Assembly: GCA_022712315.1 (NCBI GenBank)
Contig: JALAGS010000161.1
Span: 1-41,146 of the forward strand
Direction of reading: 5' to 3'
Source of the DNA: Sphingobacterium sp.
Lineage (GTDB): Bacteria; Bacteroidota; Bacteroidia; Sphingobacteriales; Sphingobacteriaceae
DNA: 41,146 nucleotides
In this document: positions 16,068-25,015 of the stretch, in pieces
Numbering within the stretch: position 1 is the stretch's first letter
Layout of the letters: each line of letters opens with the position of its first letter
Translations under genes and position numbers: made by a program
Notes under the pieces: model-generated
What the model was told of the DNA's origin: nothing
Databases searched by the model: none
The model's input: only the letters and a program-made list of their open reading frames with translations

Positions 16068-19000
16068 TTAAAAAGTTAACTTAACATTCAGCCCAAAGGA
16101 ACGGACAGTAGGCGGCAAGCCCACTTCAATTCCCTGAAAATTACCCGCTCCCAATGCTGCTTCAGGATCTATGGGGTTGTCTGTTTTGTCTATTCCCGGA
16201 ATATCCAATTTGGATTTTCCACGATAAAAGAAAAATAGGTTGCGGCCCGTCAACATGAGCTGTGCACCTTTGATCGCAGCGGTATTTTTGAGGTTAAATT
16301 TATAACTGACAGATAGTTCACGTAAGCGGACATTGGTCATATCATAGGTAAAGAATTCTCCCCAGGCATCGCGTCCGTTCTGCGATACACGGGTCCAAAG
16401 CTGCTGCGCTGTGATAGCCTTGGTATTAGCTGCGCCACTCGCGTCCACGGCATCCAGCACCAGCCCCCCTTCCCGGTAATCGGTGGTATAATCCGCTACT
16501 CCGAAGGCCGCTAGATAAGCTGAGGTACCCGATACGATCTCACCACCAATACGTGTATCAATTAAGGCATTGACCGTAAAATTCTTATAGCGGACCGAAT
16601 TAGACCAGCCCAATAAGGCCTTGGGGTTAAAATTGCCCAATTTTTGATTCGCTTCGACCACCGGCAACCCGCTATCGTCAACCACATATTTCCCTGTCGC
16701 CGCATCCCTTTTCCATTTATAACCGTAAAGATCCCCGTATTTCTCCCCTTCATTGACGACAACAGAAGCATATTTGGTACTTTCGGTAATCGTTGCTCGC
16801 TTTGTCCGCTCGTGCAGTTCAATCACTTTATTGGTATTGGCTGAAAAATTGAAAGTGGTCTGCCACTCTAGCTTTTCATTTTTTATAGGCGACGCAGTTA
16901 ATTGGATTTCAATTCCCTTATTTGCTATATTTCCGGCATTGATGTATTGCCTGCTAAAGCCGCTTGCCATTGGCAATCCAAGAAACAAAAGCTGATTAAC
17001 TGTATTACTTTTGTACATCGTCAGGTCAAACCCCAATCTGTTGGCAAAGAATTTCATATCCAGCCCCGCTTCATAGGATTTGGTCAGCTCAGGTTTCAAT
17101 TCTGGGATTGCCTTTATTGGTGAACGGGAGATAAATCCTTTTCCCGCACCTAGCCCAAAAGAATACAATTGTTGAAGCAGATAGGGATTCGCATCGTTAC
17201 CGACCTGCGTATAGGAAGCCCTTAGCTTGCCATAACTGATCCAGGCTGGCAACTTGAGCCATTCATTGAAAATAGTGGATACGCCGATTGAGGGATAGAA
17301 ATAACTGTGTGGAGATTTTAAGGTTGAGGTCCAGTCGTTTCGTGCCGTCATATCGAGAAAGGTATGATTAAAAAAGGCCAGCTGTGCACTTCCATAGACC
17401 GAATTTAGACGTCGTTGGTAACCATTGATCAGTAGAAATTCTGGGGTTGTAGCCATCGTTAGACTAAACTCATTCGGTACGGACAGGCCATTGGCCATAT
17501 TCTGAAAACTACTGTACTCCCGATTTAAGGAACTTGCACCCACATTATAGCTGATTTTGACTGCCTCGTTAAGTGTATTATTTCCATTGAACAACAAATC
17601 AAAGTTGCGTTCCTGATAGCGCGCATGTGTTTCATAATATTTACCTCCGGGACGGACATCGCCAAGAGAAACAGTACCTGCGTAGAATGATCCGGTTGTC
17701 TTATCAATGTATTTATCATAACTGAACCTTCCCATTACATTTAGCCAATCCGTCAACTGATAGGTTGCCGAACCCAATGCGGTAATGCGATCGCGTACTT
17801 CATTGACCGAGGTGCGGTTGGTACTCCAATAAGGATTGTCGTATACAGCAGAACCGGACCAGTACTTCCGTTGCGGCTCACCGGTAACCGGATCAATATC
17901 CTCAAAATCTTTAAGTTCAGCCTTATCCATATCCCTTGGCATCACATACACTTCCACTGGGATTCCCATATCGCCTAAACGCGGGCGATTGTCAATCTGC
18001 TGGTTAACGTAATTGAGTTTTACATCTGTTTTTAGTTTTGGGATCAGTTCCGTATTGACGCGAAGATTCAAGCTATTCCGTTTCAAGTCGTTACCAGGAA
18101 TAATACCTCCAATTTTATTGTTTGTATAAGAAACATAACCCTGCACCTTTTCCGTCCCTCCATAGGTGCTAATACTATTGTTGAAGGAACTCGCATTTTC
18201 AAAGAAATCGCGGACATTATTTTTATAGGTTTGCCCTTGTGGTCCCCAGCTCTCACCGACATTCGTACCACTGACACCTCCATTTCCCCGCCCGTAGGTA
18301 TTCTGGAATTTACTGAGCAAGTTGACCTGATCCAAGGATGCACTACCATTGTAATCAATATTATACCGACCAGCCTTACCTTGTTTAGTTGTAATCAGTA
18401 TGGCACCATTTGCGGCCCTGCTTCCGTATAGTGCAGCAGCCGAAGGGCCTTTGAGCACATTGATGGATTCTATATCGTCCGGGTTGATATTCGCGGCGCC
18501 ATCGCTCGTCCCATAATTGTAGGTTGTTCCGGTAGCTTGTTGTGCACTGGAATTATCATAAGGTACACCATCCACCACGATGAGCGCATTGTTATTACCG
18601 GAGATGGACTTGTTGCCCCGCAAAACCACTTTGGCGGAAGCACCGGGTCCCGTAGCCGCCGTAGTCACCACAGCACCCGCGACTTTACCCGTCAGACTAC
18701 TCAGCACGTTGCCACTGTTGTCGCGGGCATCATTGACTGCACTTCCATCCAGTTGTTGTGTCGCATAGGTCAGCCCCCTGGTCTGACGTTTGATACCCAA
18801 CGCGGTAACTACCACTTCATCAATCTGTTGACTTTCTTCGTTAAGAGCTATCTGGAGATTACCAGTTGATGGAACAGCAATTTCGAGTGTCTTAAAACCC
18901 AGCAGCGAAACTTTGAGCCTATCCCCTACATTCGCTCTGATATTAAAATTTCCCTGTTTGTCTGTCCGTGCTGCAACAGGCATACTCAGATTGGTGATCG

Positions 19001-19151
19001 TTACACCTTCCAAGGCGGTATGATCGGTCGCATTGGTGACACGTCCCTGTATTGTTGTAGTCTGTGCCGAAGCGAGACCTGTCCAAAGGAAGAGACAGCT
19101 CAGCATCGTGCCTACTGAAAATGTTGGATTACTGTGGATATGAACTATCAT
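16068..19151 (-). CDS. SusC/RagA TonB-dependent outer-membrane transporter (operon 1)
   Basis: 1027 aa. Signal peptide 1-29 (...TGLASA), a carboxypeptidase-regulatory-like beta domain (TIQGRVTNATDHTALEGV, ~32-105), TonB box DEVVVTALG (111-119), plug domain to about residue 255 (ALIVVDGVPYDN, INPDDIESINVLKGPSAAAL, GAILITTKQG) and then a 22-strand barrel ending in LTF with an aromatic last residue. It imports oligosaccharides through the outer membrane using TonB energy. It is the first gene of the seven-gene operon ending with nagA. It has a plausible -33/-7 promoter and a LacI-type palindrome upstream, so the LacI protein at 6.7 kb probably controls the whole operon. Confidence 0.93.
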   Translation of the reverse strand: MIVHIHSNPTFSVGTMLSCLFLWTGLASAQTTTIQGRVTNATDHTALEGVTITNLSMPVAARTDKQGNFNIRANVGDRLKVSLLGFKTLEIAVPSTGNLQIALNEESQQIDEVVVTALGIKRQTRGLTYATQQLDGSAVNDARDNSGNVLSSLTGKVAGAVVTTAATGPGASAKVVLRGNKSISGNNNALIVVDGVPYDNSSAQQATGTTYNYGTSDGAANINPDDIESINVLKGPSAAALYGSRAANGAILITTKQGKAGRYNIDYNGSASLDQVNLLSKFQNTYGRGNGGVSGTNVGESWGPQGQTYKNNVRDFFENASSFNNSISTYGGTEKVQGYVSYTNNKIGGIIPGNDLKRNSLNLRVNTELIPKLKTDVKLNYVNQQIDNRPRLGDMGIPVEVYVMPRDMDKAELKDFEDIDPVTGEPQRKYWSGSAVYDNPYWSTNRTSVNEVRDRITALGSATYQLTDWLNVMGRFSYDKYIDKTTGSFYAGTVSLGDVRPGGKYYETHARYQERNFDLLFNGNNTLNEAVKISYNVGASSLNREYSSFQNMANGLSVPNEFSLTMATTPEFLLINGYQRRLNSVYGSAQLAFFNHTFLDMTARNDWTSTLKSPHSYFYPSIGVSTIFNEWLKLPAWISYGKLRASYTQVGNDANPYLLQQLYSFGLGAGKGFISRSPIKAIPELKPELTKSYEAGLDMKFFANRLGFDLTMYKSNTVNQLLFLGLPMASGFSRQYINAGNIANKGIEIQLTASPIKNEKLEWQTTFNFSANTNKVIELHERTKRATITESTKYASVVVNEGEKYGDLYGYKWKRDAATGKYVVDDSGLPVVEANQKLGNFNPKALLGWSNSVRYKNFTVNALIDTRIGGEIVSGTSAYLAAFGVADYTTDYREGGLVLDAVDASGAANTKAITAQQLWTRVSQNGRDAWGEFFTYDMTNVRLRELSVSYKFNLKNTAAIKGAQLMLTGRNLFFFYRGKSKLDIPGIDKTDNPIDPEAALGAGNFQGIEVGLPPTVRSFGLNVKLTF

Positions 19152-19203
19152 AATTTATCCATTTAGGGTTGAGATTTTTAGTTTATTCAATTGCGTTATA
19201 ACT

Positions 19204-19234
19204 CAAAGAAAGACCTAAAAGCCTAAAAATCCAA
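19204..19234 (-). promoter_or_regulatory. Putative -33/-7 promoter of operon 1
   Basis: On the minus strand, TTG (19234-19232), 20 nt, then TTTCTTTG (19211-19204). This resembles the Bacteroidota TTG-N19-TAnnTTTG layout with one mismatch in the -7 box. It is 52 nt upstream of the susC ATG. Confidence 0.4.
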
Positions 19235-19255
19235 CACTTTCACCGGATAAAGTAG

Positions 19256-19269
19256 CGGTAACGTTATCG
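19256..19269. promoter_or_regulatory. Putative LacI-family operator upstream of operon 1
   Basis: CGGTAACGTTATCG is an almost perfect even palindrome (core TAACGTTA, outer CG/CG) with a central CG step as in LacI-family operators. It lies about 22 bp upstream of the putative -33 box of susC. I found no similar site elsewhere in the window. Confidence 0.55.
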
Positions 19270-19390
19270 AAAATCACGGTCCCTTTAGCACCCAACATAG
19301 CACTTAATTAGGAACACATCTCCCATTAAAAAACTTACAATATAATTTAAGAGTAATAAAAATCCGCAAAAAAAGGTATTTAAACCACCT

Positions 19391-19426
19391 ATTTATTACT
19401 TTTGAATTTAAAAGAAAGTAATAAAT
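19391..19426. repeat. Perfect 12-bp inverted repeat between cstA and susC
   Basis: ATTTATTACTTT (19391-19402) pairs exactly with AAAGTAATAAAT (19415-19426) over a 12-nt spacer. It is about 50 bp past the cstA stop and 240 bp upstream of susC. There is no T-run, so it could be a weak terminator of operon 2 or an operator. The rest of the gap 19152-19478 shows only the promoter and operator listed above. Confidence 0.5.
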
Positions 19427-19478
19427 AAGAAATTAAAAAAGCTTAATTATAATTTTGAGTGTGGTTTGAAACTTCCGC

Positions 19479-21320
19479 TTAACGATCAACCAATTCCTTG
19501 ACAGATTCTCCATTTTGGTCGATAAATTTAGCCTCAGTTTTAAATAGTTGAAACCATTTTCGGAATGTACCTACAAAAACAAGCAGCATCAACGACATGG
19601 CCAAGATCGCCAAGGACGCTAATAGCAACTGTCCCTTGGGCAAATAAATATCCATGACCTGTAGATAGCCAGCCCAAAAGGTAATCCCGGCCATAAATAT
19701 GCCCGGAATTGCCGTAATTAAGGCATATTTCTCCCGGTTCATTCGAATAAGCATTGTCGTACAGACAATAAGCCCACAGGCAGCCAATAGCTGGTTGCTG
19801 ATTCCAAATAGCGGCCAGATACTGCTTACATTTCCCGTAAAAACAAGATAGCCCCATGAAAAAGTAAAAATAGCGCTGCATAACCAAACGCCCGGTTTCC
19901 AATCCTTATCTTTAAAAGCCGGAAAGACATTGCCCAGCATTTCCTGCAAAAAGAACCGTCCGACCCGCGTACCGGCATCGATAGCTGTGAGAATAAACAC
20001 GGCTTCAAACATGATAGCAAAATTATACCAATAAGCCATCACATTGTCCATAAAGGGAATCTTATCAAAAATATGGGCCATCCCGACGGCCAAGGAGACG
20101 GCGCCCCCCGTACGGCCGTGGAGGTCTACTCCTATCCGATCTGAAAAATGCTGCAGATCTACCGCTTTTAATTCGGGATGTTGTGCCAAAAAATGTGCGT
20201 AGTCAGCGACTGGTGTATTGATCGCAAAATAGTCGCCGGGCAGTAAGGTACAGGCAGCGATCAATGCCATTAAAGCAACAAATCCCTCCACCAGCATTGC
20301 ACCATAGCCCACAAAAAGAATTTCCCTTTCGGTTCCCAGCATTTTAGGCGTCGTTCCGGTGGCAATAATCGCATGGAAACCCGAAATTGCACCGCAAGCG
20401 ATCACGATAAAGATAAATGGCAGCACAGGTCCGCCGATTACAGGTCCGCCGCCGTGGATAAATTCGGTCAGCGCTGGCATCTGTATGGTGGGATGCACAA
20501 ACACAATGCCTACCGCTAGCATCAGGATCGTACCGATCTTGAGATAAGTGGAAAGGTAATCACGTGGTACCAGAAGCAACCAGATGGGTAAGACTGAAGC
20601 TAAAAATCCGTAAATAGCAATCGCGATTGAAATGGTCTTCACATCCCAATCGAACAGGTTATGAACGATCGGAATCTCCATCAAACGATGTCCTACAATG
20701 ATGCCAACGATCAACAAAATACCCCCCAATACACTGGCCAACGTAACAGATCCTGTTTTATACCGCATCAGGAGTCCCATAAATATCGCAATTGGCATGG
20801 TCAGAATAATGGTAAATAAGGACCAGGGAGCTTCGTGCATGGCGCTGATGCAGGCCAGGGACAGACCGGCCAAGGTGAGGATCAGAATAAACAGAACGGC
20901 TATACCGGCTATACCACCGACAACGGGGCCGATCTCCTTGGACGCAATGGTAGCAAGACTCTGCCCTTTGTGCCGTACAGAAGCAAACAGGACAACCATA
21001 TCATGCACACCACCGCCCAGGACACAGCCGATCAAAATCCAAAGCGCCCCAGGAAGATAACCAAACTGTGCAGCAAGCACCGGACCTACCAATGGCCCTG
21101 CCGCGGCTATTGCGGCAAAATGATGCCCAAACAAGACCTTACGGTCCGTCTTAACGTAATCATGGCCATCAGCAAACTCAACCGCTGGAGTTGCTACCGC
21201 ATCGTTGAGACGTAGCACTTTCTGCGCCATAAAAATTCCGTAAAAGCGGTATGCGAGCGCAAAAATTAAAATTGACGCAAAAACCAGCGTGAGGGCATTC
21301 ATATTAGCCAAATCCATCAT
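19479..21320 (-). CDS. cstA: Carbon starvation protein CstA family transporter
   Basis: 613 aa, a polytopic inner-membrane protein with about 15 TM segments. Recognised by MNALTLVFASILIFALAYRF, GHHFAAIAAAGPLVGPVLAA, GCVLGGGVHDMVVLFASVRH and ISGFHAIIATGTTPKML. CstA proteins take up peptides and, in several bacteria, pyruvate on starvation. This form is shorter than the ~700-residue E. coli protein and lacks its extended C-terminus. It is the last gene of the sigma-FecR-susCD-FAD operon, 29 nt after the FAD oxidoreductase, an unusual place for cstA. It may import a small acid product released by the upstream enzymes (inference). Confidence 0.92.
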   Translation of the reverse strand: MMDLANMNALTLVFASILIFALAYRFYGIFMAQKVLRLNDAVATPAVEFADGHDYVKTDRKVLFGHHFAAIAAAGPLVGPVLAAQFGYLPGALWILIGCVLGGGVHDMVVLFASVRHKGQSLATIASKEIGPVVGGIAGIAVLFILILTLAGLSLACISAMHEAPWSLFTIILTMPIAIFMGLLMRYKTGSVTLASVLGGILLIVGIIVGHRLMEIPIVHNLFDWDVKTISIAIAIYGFLASVLPIWLLLVPRDYLSTYLKIGTILMLAVGIVFVHPTIQMPALTEFIHGGGPVIGGPVLPFIFIVIACGAISGFHAIIATGTTPKMLGTEREILFVGYGAMLVEGFVALMALIAACTLLPGDYFAINTPVADYAHFLAQHPELKAVDLQHFSDRIGVDLHGRTGGAVSLAVGMAHIFDKIPFMDNVMAYWYNFAIMFEAVFILTAIDAGTRVGRFFLQEMLGNVFPAFKDKDWKPGVWLCSAIFTFSWGYLVFTGNVSSIWPLFGISNQLLAACGLIVCTTMLIRMNREKYALITAIPGIFMAGITFWAGYLQVMDIYLPKGQLLLASLAILAMSLMLLVFVGTFRKWFQLFKTEAKFIDQNGESVKELVDR

Positions 21321-21349
21321 ATATCTAAGTATAATTCTAGCGCAATATA

Positions 21350-22999
21350 TTATTTTTGTTCCAATACTTGTCCTGCTTTCAACAGCTCCTTTTTTAATAG
21401 CCCGTAGCCGACATGCTGCACAACATGATCATGATCAAGTGCCAATACTGCAGCGGCACCAGCACTCTGCCCCAGCACCATAAATACGGGCTCCATACGA
21501 ATTGAACCAAAGGCAATATGTGAACTGGATACGCAGACAGGGACAAGCAAATTTGTACATTCATCGCTCTTTGGGATGATCGATCCATAGGAAATAGCAT
21601 AAGGCCGTGGTACGTGAACACCGATATCACCTTCATTTTGAACATATCCTTCTTTGGTCACATAGCGTTGTACATTGTGGGAATCCAACGTATAGGAGCC
21701 CATGCCAATCGGATCTTCTACCTTGTTCCTCCCTAAAATATTATTTTCGGTCGTCACATATTGTCCAAGCATCCGCCTCGCTTCACGTATATACAATTGA
21801 AAAGGCCAATTGTCATTATCTTTAAATTCATCTTTTGCCAGCCCCCATTCAGCCATCTTTGTCCTGATTGCCGTTGGGACCGAAGGATCATTGGCCATAA
21901 AATAATATAAGCCCTGCTGATACCGGCGATGGGCTTCGATAATGGATTTGCGTTCGGCATAGCTCGCTTCGGGATAACCATAATTCATCCCAATAAAATC
22001 GGTGCTGAACGGACCGTGGTTATTGGCATCGGTCTTATGATTGGGCACCAGATCAAATTTTTGAAAGGCTTCGTCCCAGCCGGCACGGAATAGACGTTGC
22101 AGAAGAATATAGTGCTGTGGATCGTAGCCAACAGGCTTAGCAAAGCGCTTCCGATTGCGGGCATCATTGGTCAGACACATGCGAAAGCAATAAGCCTGCA
22201 GCCTCTGATCTGCTGCACCATATTGCCCGGGATCTTCTGCAGAAACGCCGAATACCAGGCCACTGCCCGGATCGCCTTCACGTTTATAGGGGCTAATCTG
22301 CGCAATAAAGTGATGCCGGTGCTGAAAGACTCCGGTCTGCACACCGTTCCACTGCTCCCCATAAGTCTGGTTGGCCTCCCGCCCGATCGTATAGCTTACC
22401 TTGGCCAGCGCCATCAGGTCGCCTTCATATGTGGCATCTATAAATATCTTCGCTTCGTAGACTGTTCCGTCTAAGGTTTTAATCGATTTGATGGCTGTTG
22501 ATTCTTTTTGAATGGCACTTTCCTGCCGATCTAAATAAGCTCCACGGACCACATCAATCTGATGATCCCGCACCCAGGCATCAAAAATACACTCGGCGAC
22601 ATGAGGCTCAAAGATCCACATCGTCCCATGTGCACTGTCCATCGCGACGGTACCTTGCCCTCGATTGCCAAACGAGGCCCTGGACTGCCAATTCCAGCTC
22701 GATTCTTTCGAATAATGATCATAGACGTCCTGATAGAATTTTTTGGCTAGGCCCCCAATAACTGCTTTATTGCCGGTATCGGTAAAGCCAAGTCCACCCG
22801 AACTAAGACCTCCCAAATGCTGATCGGGCGATAAGATGATTACAGACTTACCGGCCTGCTTCACTTGCAATGCGGCAGTAATCGCCGCAGGAGTTCCCCC
22901 ATAAACCAAAACATCTACCTTTTTGGTTAAATGCTGCGCTTCAGCCTGTAGAAAAGCGAAAACAAGCATTAATTTTAAAGCCACTTTAATCTTTTTCAT
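21350..22999 (-). CDS. Secreted FAD-dependent oxidoreductase (FAD_oxidored family), short paralogue
   Basis: 549 aa from the ATG at 22999, chosen because MKKIKVALKLMLVFAFLQAE is a proper signal peptide and starts 4 nt after the upstream gene; the frame to 23119 only reads back into that gene. The dinucleotide fold is VDVLVYGGTPAAITAALQVK (28-47), then HLGGLSSGGLGFTDTGN. The family's C-terminal signature follows (ISYGSIIPKSDECTNLLVPV, SSHIAFGSIRMEPVFMVLGQ, SAGAAA). These proteins occur in glycan loci; the substrate is not established to my knowledge. It is in the periplasm or beyond and is paralogous to the next upstream gene. Oxidation of a sugar hydroxyl is the most economical guess. Confidence 0.85.
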   Translation of the reverse strand: MKKIKVALKLMLVFAFLQAEAQHLTKKVDVLVYGGTPAAITAALQVKQAGKSVIILSPDQHLGGLSSGGLGFTDTGNKAVIGGLAKKFYQDVYDHYSKESSWNWQSRASFGNRGQGTVAMDSAHGTMWIFEPHVAECIFDAWVRDHQIDVVRGAYLDRQESAIQKESTAIKSIKTLDGTVYEAKIFIDATYEGDLMALAKVSYTIGREANQTYGEQWNGVQTGVFQHRHHFIAQISPYKREGDPGSGLVFGVSAEDPGQYGAADQRLQAYCFRMCLTNDARNRKRFAKPVGYDPQHYILLQRLFRAGWDEAFQKFDLVPNHKTDANNHGPFSTDFIGMNYGYPEASYAERKSIIEAHRRYQQGLYYFMANDPSVPTAIRTKMAEWGLAKDEFKDNDNWPFQLYIREARRMLGQYVTTENNILGRNKVEDPIGMGSYTLDSHNVQRYVTKEGYVQNEGDIGVHVPRPYAISYGSIIPKSDECTNLLVPVCVSSSHIAFGSIRMEPVFMVLGQSAGAAAVLALDHDHVVQHVGYGLLKKELLKAGQVLEQK

Positions 23000-23003
23000 A
23001 CGT

Positions 23004-25007
23004 CTAATTTTGATCGGTAACCGGAACCCACAATAATGCATTTGCGGCCAGAACGCCTTTTGCGGCTGGCAGAATCTCAACATAAGGCTTGTTGCCTCCG
23101 TTTTCAAATTCATATTCACCGAGTGCTACCCAGGTACTGGTTGTCTGTCCGAGAATATTGACCTCCTTGAAATTTATATTTTTTTCGATCCTTGTCTTTC
23201 CGGTATGAATGATGAATTTTCCGGTTTCCGTGCTTTCGGCAGTTTTTGGAAAATAGCTATAAAGTTTATACTTCCCCGCGGCAAAATCTTTTCCAGGTGT
23301 AAAACGTGCGACAGCAGCGAGATCGCTATCCACTTCCTGATAACTCATACCATAGCCCTTTTTTGAAGAGACGTGCCAAGCTCCTTTCAACATCACTTGA
23401 TCTTTATTTTCGACGTGAATAATATAATCGGCCATCCGTCCATCTGCTTTCGGATTGTCGCGCAATATTTTCGTTAAGCGTTTTATATCAACATCTTGAA
23501 CGGCTATTTTGTTGTCGATTGCTTCGCAAGCGGCCACAGCACCAGATTGCCCCAATACCATAAATACGGGCTCCATGCGGATGGAACCAAAGGCGATGTG
23601 ACTTGCCGAAAGACATACGGGGACAATAAGATTGTTGATTTCTTCTTTTTTGGGCACAATGGCCCTATAGGAAATCGGAAAGGGGGAGAAACCACCGACC
23701 TCAACATTGCCCTCGTTTTTGACCATGCCATTCACGATCACACGATCGCAGTTGTGCGAGTCCATGGTATACGCAGCATAGCCTACGCCATCGGAGACTA
23801 GCGCACGACCCTGACAGTGGTCTTGAGTCATGACGACATCAGCAATCATCCTTCGAGCTTCGCGGATATATAATTGTGGGGACCAGTGCCTATTGTCAAG
23901 ATATTCATCTTTGGGGTATCCCCATTTTTGAAATTCGCTTCGGATCGCCTCTGGTACCGAACTATCGGTGACAACAAAATATAACAGACCTTTGGTGTAA
24001 TCTTCATGGGCCTGAATAATCTCTTTCCGTTCGAAATAATCGGCTTCGGGATAACGCCAGTTCATGCCAATCATATCCGTGGAAAATCCATTCCTGTTAT
24101 TGATATCAGTCTTTCCATTGGGCATCAGACTCCAGATAAATACGTCCTGGATACTCTTCCAAGGCTGTATCTCCTTTTGGCGCTTTAAAAGTTCATATCT
24201 GGTTGCGTCGTAATTGTGGGGTTTGGTGATTGCTATTCTATTTTCAGGGACATTAGTCAATGTGATCCGATAATTATAGGCTTGAACCTTGGCATCTCCC
24301 GTTCCATTTTGTTTTAAAGGCTCCGTATTGATCCCCCATAAAATACCACTCTTAGGATCACCTTTTTTCTTGTAGGGATCCACACCATCTGGAAACTGAT
24401 GACCATCTAGCAATTGCACACCATTAATTGTCTCGCCATAGGTGCTATTCGACTCTCGCCCCACGTGGTAGGATACGCCAGCTTTGGCCATGAGGTCGCC
24501 CTCGTAGCTGCAGTCCATAAACACTTTGGCACCGACAGTTATCTTTTTCCCATTCCTGCTCTCGCTAGGAAGCAGCGATATATTTTTAATCGATCGGTTG
24601 TCGGTCTTTACGGCTATCAAACGATGTCTCATTAGCATTTGTGTGCTAGAATGTGCCAGATAGTCCTTAAAAATAGATTCGGCTACCTTGGGTTCAAAAA
24701 TCCATTGTTCAAAACCGCCATAGTGCTTGCCCATTTTGCGATAAAAATCAAGAGCGAGCCCTGTGACGACATATTTGTTTCCGATATCCGTCTGCCCCAA
24801 TCCACCGGAGCTGAGCCCGCCTACCCTTGTACCAGGATCGATCAATAGTACTGATTTTCCGGCCTGTGAAGCGGTATAGGCGGCTATTACGCCGGCTGAG
24901 GTGGCGCCATAAATACATATATCGACCTTTCTTTCGGTTTGCCCTTTGACTAAATGCCAAAACATCGTTAAAAGTCCAAGGGTCATTAGGAGTGTCTTTT
25001 TCATCAT
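23004..25007 (-). CDS. Secreted FAD-dependent oxidoreductase with C-terminal golvesin/xanthan-lyase-type domain
   Basis: 667 aa. Signal peptide (1 to ~22), FAD-binding VDICIYGATSAGVIAAYTAS (28-47) and RVGGLSSGGLGQTDIGNKYV. The middle is like the paralogue downstream (SYEGDLMAKAGVSYHVGRES, YIREARRMIADVVMTQDHCQ, SASHIAFGSIRMEPVFMVLG). Residues ~535-667 are an additional beta-rich domain (HVENKDQVMLKGAWHVSSKK, FTPGKDFAAGKYKLYSYFPK, STWVALGEYEF) like the golvesin C-terminal/xanthan-lyase carbohydrate-binding-type domain, missing from the downstream copy. It lies 8 nt after susD and 4 nt before the second oxidoreductase. It is predicted to be exported and to oxidise a saccharide or glycoside held by the extra domain (inference). 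Confidence 0.85.
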   Translation of the reverse strand: MMKKTLLMTLGLLTMFWHLVKGQTERKVDICIYGATSAGVIAAYTASQAGKSVLLIDPGTRVGGLSSGGLGQTDIGNKYVVTGLALDFYRKMGKHYGGFEQWIFEPKVAESIFKDYLAHSSTQMLMRHRLIAVKTDNRSIKNISLLPSESRNGKKITVGAKVFMDCSYEGDLMAKAGVSYHVGRESNSTYGETINGVQLLDGHQFPDGVDPYKKKGDPKSGILWGINTEPLKQNGTGDAKVQAYNYRITLTNVPENRIAITKPHNYDATRYELLKRQKEIQPWKSIQDVFIWSLMPNGKTDINNRNGFSTDMIGMNWRYPEADYFERKEIIQAHEDYTKGLLYFVVTDSSVPEAIRSEFQKWGYPKDEYLDNRHWSPQLYIREARRMIADVVMTQDHCQGRALVSDGVGYAAYTMDSHNCDRVIVNGMVKNEGNVEVGGFSPFPISYRAIVPKKEEINNLIVPVCLSASHIAFGSIRMEPVFMVLGQSGAVAACEAIDNKIAVQDVDIKRLTKILRDNPKADGRMADYIIHVENKDQVMLKGAWHVSSKKGYGMSYQEVDSDLAAVARFTPGKDFAAGKYKLYSYFPKTAESTETGKFIIHTGKTRIEKNINFKEVNILGQTTSTWVALGEYEFENGGNKPYVEILPAAKGVLAANALLWVPVTDQN

Positions 25008-25015
25008 CTTCGGAT

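Noticed and set aside
23000..23119. 40-residue N-terminal extension of the short FAD oxidoreductase
   Set aside because: It overlaps the end of the preceding gene and would bury the signal peptide that starts at 22999.
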